Source: Halichondria panicea
Lineage: Eukaryota > Porifera > Demospongiae > Suberitida > Halichondriidae
Length of the DNA stretch: 64,000 nucleotides
Reading direction: 5' to 3'
Assembly: GCF_963675165.1 (NCBI RefSeq)
Contig: NC_087381.1
Coordinates: 6,325,378-6,389,377, forward strand
Shown piece after piece: positions 23,083 to 33,300 of this stretch. Both the position numbers and the translations under genes were made by a program. A model generated the notes under the pieces. That model saw only the letters and a list, made by a program, of their open reading frames with translations. It was not told where the DNA came from and searched no databases. Position 1 is the first letter of the stretch, and every line of letters starts with the position of its first letter.

Positions 23083-24042
23083 GTATACATGCATGGTGTT
23101 CAAAAAGTAAGCTGACACAATAATAATAATTATAGCACATAATTATACATGAATAAACGGATGATCAGCGTATGCATGTCTATAATACATGGTACAGTCA
23201 GTGTTTTTCAATGACAACCGTGACGTCTGTTGAAGTAAAACATGTACAATAATTATAGCAGAATACTTAGTTATCTATAGCACATCAGGCAATACATGTG
23301 TGAGAAGATCACGTTTATACTAGTTGACTGTTCATCTTGTGGAGTCTCATCAATATAGGATTATTGTAAAAACCTTGCACAAGGAGTACAGACCTTTGCA
23401 GAGTTAGACGTCTAAAGCAGAAGTTACCGTCACGTGATATTCTTGTACATTAAAGCTTTGTTGTCTAATAAGAGCGAGCAGAACTTGCACATGCGTTACT
23501 TATAACTGAAGTGATTGTGTACCAGGTCCAGAGTTGTTACTATCACTAAAGCTGTGCCTGCTACTGATGATGATTGTGTGCAATCTTTGAGTAAGCTAGT
23601 GAGGTTACAGATACATTGGAAGCAAGTCACTGTCTGAAATGAGGTTAGTGCATGACACCACTTTTGTTTCACTGTTTATGTCTGCTATTCATTATCATTT
23701 GGCATGGTTGTACAGACACTTCACGGCTATTGTATATTGTGCATTTTACCACAACATTATCACATGCACACCCAAACACAAACTAATCATTATACCATAC
23801 TTACGTCACCACAAATTCACGGATCTCATTGATCAACAGCTGTAGGATATATAGAATATTAGCATACAGCCCCAGGCATGCACAGTTTTTTCAAGTTGTT
23901 TTTTAGTTTTTTCATTTGTTCAAGAAAGTAAGCAAAGAGAAAAGAGCCATGCTTGACGGTACTAAGACTCAAAGCGACGGCAGAAACACGGAAAGTGCTC
24001 TCCAACGAGATGGCTAAGCTTCCATGGGTCCATGGGCGCGGT

Positions 24043-24210
24043 TTAGATACATTTTATCCACGAAGATTGCAACTCCAGTAAGGGACGTCGAATGGTCAAC
24101 GCTTGGACCAAGGAAGCTCTTGAGCATCTGTAGGAGTCAACATGTTGCTCAACTAGCTCTTTGACGGCTGCAAAATCCGGCATAGTCTTGTTCTTTTTTG
24201 CAGTCTGCAT
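24043..24210 (-). CDS. Small hypothetical ORF, 55 residues
   Basis: ATG at 24208-24210 on the minus strand, reading MQTAKKNKTMPDF to a TAG/TGA-type stop near 24043. A TATAAATATA run lies about 45 bases upstream on that strand. It sits in the segment inserted ahead of copy C, divergent to it. Not recognised; may be an element remnant or a chance ORF. Confidence 0.2.
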   Translation of the reverse strand: MQTAKKNKTMPDFAAVKELVEQHVDSYRCSRASLVQALTIRRPLLELQSSWIKCI

Positions 24211-24282
24211 CGTGATTGAATTGTTGCTATATATAGAGGGAGGTATATATTTATAGTGTGCAGTCACGTGGTATAAGTCAGA

Positions 24283-24344
24283 TATGCCACACCTAAGAGG
24301 AGGATATGCACCCTATATATCCTCCTCTTAGGTGTGGTATATCC
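24283..24344. promoter_or_regulatory. Hairpin just before copy C start codon
   Basis: TGCCACACCTAAGAGGAGGA is repeated inverted (TCCTCCTCTTAGGTGTGGTA) around a 10-base loop; the right arm ends about 11 bases from the ATG at 24355. Likely a MITE end. If transcribed it would fold in the 5' UTR. Confidence 0.55.
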
Positions 24345-24354
24345 TATACATATA

Positions 24355-27300
24355 ATGGCTGCACTCATCTTATCTCCCCATAGTGACAATCTTGCTAGAC
24401 GACTCTATTGGGCTAGTAGTGGTGGCCTTGACCAAGAAGTGCTTGAGCTGTTACAGAGAGGAGTTCCACCCAACAGTGACTACTACACTAGAGTGTGTGA
24501 TGGAGAGACTCCACTACACTGGGCATGTGCTGACAACCATCTCCGCTGTGCAGAACTACTCATCAAGTTTGGAGCTATCGTAGCTGCTACAGCTAACGAT
24601 GGTTGGACCCCCTTACACAAGGCATGTTACTACAACAATAAGGCCACTGCTAAGCTGTTACTGGAGCACCACTGTCCCCCAGGTGAGCCTGGGTGTTAGT
24701 ACAGCTGAGTCAGTAGATGTCTGTCATCGTGTCCAGGTGTGTGGCAGTGACCGCCATTGTAGCTAGCAAAGCTTCACAGTAGGTATACATTTGAGAAGTC
24801 ATTGTATATACAATTCATATAATTAATGGTGGCCACTAACTTTCAAGTCAAAGAACCTCTGTAACTGTACTGCTGTCCATGCATGCAGCTATGCCGTTGA
24901 GGTCACAGCGTGTAACTATGTGTAACTATAGACTATAATTGCTGTATGCTCAATTGGAGATCACCATGTCAACGATGTGTGGTGCATTAATTCGACGGTA
25001 TCTACACTATATGCTCCATTTGAGATCTCCATGTCAACTAATGTGCATTGCACTTTACTCAATACTCCCCTCTGCATGGCTAAGTGCTTCATGGGACTTT
25101 GAAATCGATATTTAGTCGCTCGAATGGTTGAGCTTAGCTTTCACTAAGTGAGATTGAAGTGGTGAGTACATTCCACAGTCAGGCTGGCAGCTGCATGCAT
25201 GCCTGCTTTGAAGTGTAGGCCTTGGCATAATTATTAATAGGTTAGGTGCAACTGCAACAATCCTCTATTGCTGAACGTGTTTTACTCTTTTAATTTTAAA
25301 TTCCTCTTTTATAATCATTATTATGAAAATTATGTTGGTTATGTCAATACAACAAGAGAAAAATGGTTCGTATATCCTGTTATGCTTCAAAACAACCCAT
25401 TACATTGACGTCATATCTTTTTTTAATACCATTTATAATGTTTCGAAACATAACAGGCTGAATTTGGGGCAGTGCTCAAAAACATAATAGTGGAAAAAGA
25501 GTATATTAATTTACCAGGGCCAATATCATGCAATATTCATGAGCTGACAGAGTGTTCCCTACTGCCACATAAGCTGTAGCCTCATACCTACGCCCACTTT
25601 ACTTATACTTACTTAAGTAGGCTAACAACTGTAGACTCGCAAGCCGTCACTGTTACAGGCGAACAGTTGCCTGCATGCAACAGTGATGGCTTGCAAGTCT
25701 ATAACAACAGTTAATAGTATATGTTATAATACTGCAAAAACACTTTTGTTAATTTAACAAACAAAAGTTTGTCCCGGTGATGAATCTCACATGACAGAAT
25801 AATATTTGTTAGAATGATAAAGGTAAAACAACCTACAATGTTTTGTCATTCAAGCAAAGAAATTATGTCAAAACAACAAAGTATTATGTCATCTGAATTT
25901 CACCAATTTATTGTACTTCTATGTCAAAATAGCAAAGTGAATGCTGAATTAACACTGCTATAAAGTGAATTTCTTTGTTAAATTAACACTATACCTTTGT
26001 CATTTAATTAGTTGTTTTCTCGCGCACGTACGCACATGCAGAAGGTCAAACGGTATTAGAACAATGAGTTTATGATAGAATAAGATCACTGGATCACATG
26101 ACATGCAGCACAATACATTTCTTCTGTCAGTAAATTGTTTTTAGTGTTCATCACTTAGCGTTTCTTGAAATTCCAGTACAGTGAACTGCAGGTGTTTCGT
26201 TTGGTTTCATGAACGCTACATCCCTCAGATCATTTTCGTCACAATAAGCCCCTACAGAACAAAAGATTGAAGTCACTATAGTTACCAACACATATGTACT
26301 GCAACATGTAAATAGTATAAGCTATCACCCCCATGGACGAAGTTGACCAGTGTAACTGACACGTGAGGACACATATACACACAAACTCGTAAATCAGTAT
26401 GCTATAGCTATCACCCCATGGACGAAGTTAACCAGTCGAAACCAGTGTAACTGACACGTGAGGACACATACACACAAAATCGTAAATCAGTATGCTAGCT
26501 ATCACCCCATGGACGAAGTTGACCAGTCGAAACCAGTGTAACTAACACATGAGAACACATACACACAAACTCGTAAATCAGTATGCTAGCTATCACCCCA
26601 TGGACGAAGTTGACCAGTCGAAACCAGTGTAACTGACACATACACACAAACTCGTAAATCAGTATGCTAGCTATCACCCCATGGACGAAGTTGACCAGTC
26701 AAAACCAGTATAACTGACACGTGAGGACACATACACACAAACTGGTAAATTACAATGCTAGCTATCACCCCATGGACGAAGTTGACCAGTCGAAACCAGT
26801 GTAACTGACGCATGAGGACACATACACACAAACTCGTAAATCAGTATATATATGCTAGCTATTACCCCATGGACGAAGTTGACCAGTCGAAACCAGTGTA
26901 ACTGACACGTGAGGACACATACACACAAACTGGTAAATTACAATGCTAGCTATCACCCCATGGACGAAGTTGACCAGTCGAAACCAGTGTAACTGACGCA
27001 TGAGGACACATACACACAAACTCGTAAATCAGTATATATATGCTAGCTATTACCCCATGGACGAAGTTGACCAGTCGAAACCAGTGTAACTGACACGTGA
27101 GGACACATACACACAAACTGGTAAATTACAATGCTAGCTATCACCCCATGGACGAAGTTGACCAGTCGAAACCAGTGTAACTGACGCATGAGGACACATA
27201 CACACAAACTGGTAAATTACAATGCTAGCTATCACCCCATGGACGAAGTTGACCAGTCGAAACCAGTGTAACTGACGCATGAGGACGCCATACACACAAA

Positions 27301-30300
27301 CTCGTAAATCAGTATGCTAGCTATCACCCCATGGACGAAGTTGACCAGTCGAAACCAGTGTAACTGACGCATGAGGACACATACACACAAACTGGTAAAT
27401 TACAATGCTAGCTATCACCCCATGGACGAAGTTGACCAGTCGAAACCAGTGTAACTGACACGTGAGGACACATACACACAAACTCGTAAATCAGTATGCT
27501 AGCTATCACCCCATGGACGAAGTTGACCAGTCGAAACCAGTGTAACTGACACGTGAGGACACATACACACAAACTCGTAAATCAGTATACTAGCTATCAC
27601 CCCATGGACGAAGTTGACCAGTCGAAACCAGTGCATGAAGACACAAACTCGTAAATCAGTATGCTACAGATGAAGGTCGAAACCAGGAACAGTTGCCCTC
27701 TAGCTAGCTATATAGTTTTATGGAATCTGACATAACTTGCAAGTCGTTTCTTTGAAGTCGATGAAGTTGGTTAAGTAGACTCCTAGCTGGTACACATTGT
27801 GGGGCCGAGGTACGGTAAAATCTGCAGCTGGAAGAAACACGTAAACACATTTATTTAGCAATGAGCAACATAACTTAAATCCTTTTTCTTTGAAGCTGGT
27901 ACATGGTGGAGTTATACGCATAGCAGTGATTTGTAAACTGTGAATTCAGAGAGTTTTGGGATCATGTACATGCCATGCGCCAACAGCATGCAATGGAACT
28001 TAACTTTTTTCTTTGAGATGGTGGTACTATCTACTCTTTAAGAAAATCTGAAAGAGAGTACAGTAGAACCTCGATTATCCGGACACCTTGGTTCCAGAAG
28101 CAGGCCGGATAAGTGAATATGCCGGATAATCGAATAGATAAACCACGCCTTGATCCACCCACTTTATTGATGAACAGCAGTGCCACATGTTGTCTGCGCA
28201 TGCGCAAAAGAAAAGCAGGCATGTCTCCATGGTAACAGCTGCAACGCGCATGCGCATTTGAGGGACACGCCCATTTTCTGAATTATGTAATCTGATTAAA
28301 AAGAAAACTGCCAAGCCGGATAATCGAGGTTCCGGATAATCGAGGGCCGGATAATCGAGGTTCTACTGTATTGGGCAATAAGTTCAGTTTAGCAATGAGC
28401 ACTGACTAACTTGCAATTGTCTTTTCTTTCAAGCTGCAGATGCAGGTGACTCTTGACTCCTAGATCCTAGCTGGTGTACATGGAACATGGTAGCCCAGGG
28501 CCAGGGGTACAGGCATGCAGTCAGTGATGGTATAAAACTGCATGAGCAGCTGCAGTCTATGCAGCTGCAAGCACCATGTGCTCAGAGGAGGCGCGAAGCA
28601 CTTAACCTTTGCTCATTAGGTCTCTAATTGCCGTTGTGTTAATTGCATGCCAGTCTCATGAATTAGCCGCCCTTCCTAAGTGAGAGACCTAGGAAGGGCG
28701 GCTAATTTGTGAGACTAACCAACAAGCTGCTGAAAGGCATCATGCAAGACAGCCTAGCCTGGAGCAAAGAGCTTGCCATCAATAGAATCATGTCAGGGAA
28801 CACTCCAAAACAATCAGCTAAAAGAAGCCATTATCTATGATTAAAAGAAGTTATATCCAGGACCATGCATGTACCACAGCAGAAGAGCCTGAGGCCTCAT
28901 TTACAATGTATAGTCTATACATATAAAGTGGACCGTACATGCATGCTACATGCAACAAAGGCCAGCTATTGAGAAGCCTGGCCAAAATCTCATCCGCCCT
29001 GTGTTCGACTGTGGGAAGGAGCAGCTCAGTTAATGTGCATGTGACGCTCATTCAACTCCAAAATGATCTTGTTGTTGCCAAACCAGTTCAAGATACGACA
29101 AATGAAGATTTTGATAAGCTCGAGCATTCTTCCTCATTAGTATTCACACCTGGGTTTGCCAATGTGGTCAATGTCGATGGATTGAGAATTAAAGACGGCA
29201 AGGTGTTTGTTATTTGGAAGTGGCAGGTGCTACATCCACAAGACAAGACGGTAATAATAGTGAGGGGAATCACTGTTTGTTTTTGGCTAACGGAACCCCG
29301 GACTATTCAGACGCAGAGTCTGAAACAGTCACACACCATACCTTTCAAGGTGATCAGATGTAACTATATCCAGAAGTACTCTGAAAAGCAAGTGTACTTA
29401 TTGACGAAGGTGTCCCTGTACGTATATATAGAAGTACAAGTTGAACCTGACAATCCTGTGACTCCAAATGCAATTGCGTTGTAGACGGTTCCTTTGGATA
29501 CGTAGTGAAGGAAGCACAGGATGCTGTGTACGATGCCCTCATAAAGAATGACATTACTGTTGTAACATTCATGTGGGTTAAATATATCAGTGACTGGTAT
29601 ATACCGTGTGGGCCCAGGGTTTTTTTGCTAACATAAATAACGAAAGGTGTATGGCCATCAAATTAATGTTGAAGTACACATTAAGTACTGTTGTCGCCTA
29701 ACCTAATTTTGCGTTGGTCGATTTCACATTAATTTAATTGTATAACACTCGCACGACTATAAACAATCATGTTCTAATAGCATTGTTCACCGCTCATGTC
29801 ATTTTTTGTTGTACATTTCTATTGAAATTCGACCAAGTGCAGCGATAACATGCATCATAATTATAACTATACACGCATTAATAGCTGTTAGCCATGAATA
29901 TAATGCTCATGATTATCAATGTCCAATTTATAAATAGTTGTGGTCAGTTATATTGCAGTAACTTGTGAGGGAGGAGGAGGATGATCAACTGGCACATTGT
30001 AGTATATATTCGCACGTACATCAAATGAAGGCATTTGATAAAACAGTAATAATTGATGGCAACGAGGGATCCATTCGTTTGGGAGAACTTTCCTCCAATT
30101 TTACTTGACGATGTGAAGTGTAAAATGTGCCCACCATATCTCTGAAGAAGCATTCCACATCTCACATATTCAGTTGTGGAAGCTCTTGAATGCTTGATAT
30201 CTCCTCAGTGCAAGTGAGAGAGATCTTTATAGCAGTTCACTCCTGTGTACCTATGGTTAGGCTCTTGAATCAGCCGCCCTTCTTAAGGTCTCTCCCCCCT

Positions 30301-33300
30301 CAGGTAGGAAGGGCGGCTAATTTATGAGACTGGCATGCAATTAACACAACGGCAATTAGAGACCTGATTAGCAAAGGTTAAGTGCTTCGCGCCTCCTCTG
30401 CCATGTGCTAAGTATGTTTGAGGCCTTGCCCTGTTATTCCTGAACGCCCCCTCATGCCACACCTATAGTTCCAGCTTATAATTATAGTCTCGAGGCCAAA
30501 CTCTCCTGGCCTCGAGACTATCTAGAGTTAGAGGCTAGATAGCCTCGAATCCATGCCGATTAAAATACGTATTTTAATCGGCGTGGATTCGAGGCTAGAG
30601 GCTAGAGAGAAGCTCGATCCCAGGCCGCTCTTCAGGCCAGGCCTTGTTGTGAAGGAGGCTATAGCTGCCTGCCTGCACTGCACTGAAGGACTCTGGAGGC
30701 TCCTGACTTCTTCACTGCCACTGTAACTTACCATGCCCAGTCACAAGTCTCCAATTGCTACATACACAATTGAACATGAGCATCAGGGGCATAGCTAGAC
30801 ATTTACTAAAGGGGTTTCTGAAGGAATAAGGCGGCGCAATAGCGCCGCATAAATTTTGAGACCACGCCCACTTCCGGTACCACGCCCTTAATTATGCCGG
30901 TTACACCCCTTATGGCTGCATTTTTTGAAAAGTCGTAGCTTCAGTTCTCCTCGGCCTCACTCCTAAACTTTATAGTTGTAAGTACAAATGTACTACCAGG
31001 ATCAGTACCATTGGCATTGACAGTGGGCATGAGCTCTGAGGTTGGTGGCTGAGAATCGGATTGTGGTGAGACTGCATATACATACAGTCTGGAGTCTGAG
31101 CATGCAGTAGAGGAACTGGGCTGACAATCAGGTCTCTTATCTTGGATTGCAGAAGCTAAACTAGTATTAATAATAGGCATTGAAATAAATCCAGGCTAGA
31201 TATCAATCCATACTCTTGCTAGTCTCCAGCCATTAGCAGTATACACTGTAAAATACAGTCTGGAGTCTGACTCTGAGCAGTAGTAGAGGAACTGGGCTGA
31301 TCTTTGTCTCTTATCTTGGTTTGCAGAAGGTGACTAATAGGCACAATAAATACAGACTGGATATTAATCTACTCGTGGTCAATATTAACTTCAGCACATG
31401 GTCAGCCCCACCCATTTTTCAGCAAGCAAGCAGGGGCGTAGCTACCATTGTTTCCTGGTTGCCCAGAAACCCCCCCAGGAGCTGCTGAGAAAATTGGGCA
31501 GGGCTCTCCTATAGTTGAAATCAAGCAGCCCTGCCCATCTTTTCATGCACGTGGCTGCAAATCAATCATCAGAGCTAGAGATGGCACCATGAAGCGTTTC
31601 ACTTTGGCTTTGTCTCAGCTAGTCTCAGCTAGCTAGCTACCTCAAATAAAGAAGACCAAGACTTAAGTTCTAGTATCAATCCCAGTATTCTCAGACTCAG
31701 CTCTAAGCACAACTTTATTCAGGAAGTATAAGTTTAGAACAATCTCAGCCACATGAAACCTCTCAGGTAAATGACATTTAATTGTGCTCAGCTAGACTAG
31801 CAATACACAATTAATTAACACCTGCCTTTTAGTATGTCTATAGCTAGCTAGCTTCTCACAAACATGTAAAAAAAGTCAATGAGCAGTAGGTATGCCCCAA
31901 TCAAGAGGGTGTGGCACCGGAAGTGGGCGTGGTCAAAAATTTCGCGGCGGCGGCGGCGGCAGCACCGCTGATTTTTCTGAGGAAACCCCTGTCTCAAAAG
32001 TCTGGCTACACCCCTGGCAAGGGGGTTTCTGGGCAACTAGGAAACCATTAAGCTACGCCCCTGAGCATGCAAAGATATAAGCATCAGGGCAACTGAGATG
32101 TTTCAGTGTAGACAATTTATTAGAGCTAGGGTAATCGAGTATAGGTTGAGTAGGTTGAAAAATCAGTGATGCAAACTTGCACGTATCTTTTAGTAGAGTT
32201 CTAGCTGTAACTTTATAATTTGTTACATTAATGTTAATTTGACAATGAACGGTAACTTCCACTAAATATGTGAGATCAACAACGCTTCGACAAAATGACA
32301 ACACATGTGTTCAAATAACAATCTACCATTATAATAACAAATATTAATAGTTAGATAAACTATATTAATAGTTAAATAAACTATGATTTGTCGTTATAAC
32401 AATAATTGCAGGAAATTGACAAACGTTTTGTCAAGATAACATTTTGTGCCGGTAGCAAACTGTGTCACAATAACAAAAGTGTTTTTGCAGTGATATATAT
32501 GTGTATAGAAAAGGATGAGTGTATTTTCATGAGGGTATAATTATGGTAGTGACTACCGCACTACTAATTATGCCTCGATCGGTGCATGTGCATGTGCATG
32601 TGCATGTGCATGTACATGTGTTTGTGTGTGTGTCTGTGTAGACTGCTACAGCTGCTCAAGGATCAATAAAGTGCAAGTAAAAGTTTCATGATTTCTTGGA
32701 TTTTAATTCGTGGATTTGCAAAATACTGCTTGGTTCTCTTAGTTTTGCTTAACGTATACTTGGAATGCCATTGCAGCCTTTACAAAAGAAGAGTGCATAG
32801 CAATCTTGTCCATGCATGGAGTATTGCTACTCTACTTAGTAGTTAGCTCTGCACTAGAACGCGAGCTATTCGTAGCTAGCTGCGCAGCAGCAATTAAGAG
32901 TGCTGTGAGAAGAAAGCTGCAAGGCTCTGCTGCGCTGATGCCTCCTAGATCCTAATGGGTATAGATCCTCCATCTGCTTAGCCTCGAGACCAGGCCGATT
33001 AAAATACGGCCTGGTCTCTATTGCATGGGTGATAATGCACATGTGCGAACTGAGTCACCCAGAATCTGGGTGACTCGTTATACTTTAGTAAACCTTTGTA
33101 CAATTAAACCGTAAACTAGTTTGTTTACTAGTTTATTTCCGTATTTATTTTAACAAATACTTGTCTCCTGTGAAGCTGAGCTGTGGCTTATGCTCTCTAT
33201 TGCGTTGTCGAGAAGACTTGCTGGCTAGCTGTGGCCCTCTATGGTATTGTCGAGAAGGCTTGCACACTAGTCGGAAGCCAGAAGAAGCTCTCATTTGTAC

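Larger units (their letters stand above)
23083..24354. other. Flank of copy C: duplicated 5' region plus insertion
   Basis: 23525-23780 matches the region upstream of gene A. From about 23781 to 24350 copy C has extra sequence absent from A, placed directly before the start codon. That insert ends in a 26-bp-stem hairpin (24283-24344). Confidence 0.55.

Noticed and set aside
26495-26677. Minus-strand ORF with repeated ILIYEFVCMC
   Set aside because: It is the minisatellite read in one frame; unit length is not a multiple of three, so the frame breaks.
26311-27672. CRISPR-like array
   Set aside because: Near-contiguous 91-bp units without unique spacers in animal DNA; a minisatellite.
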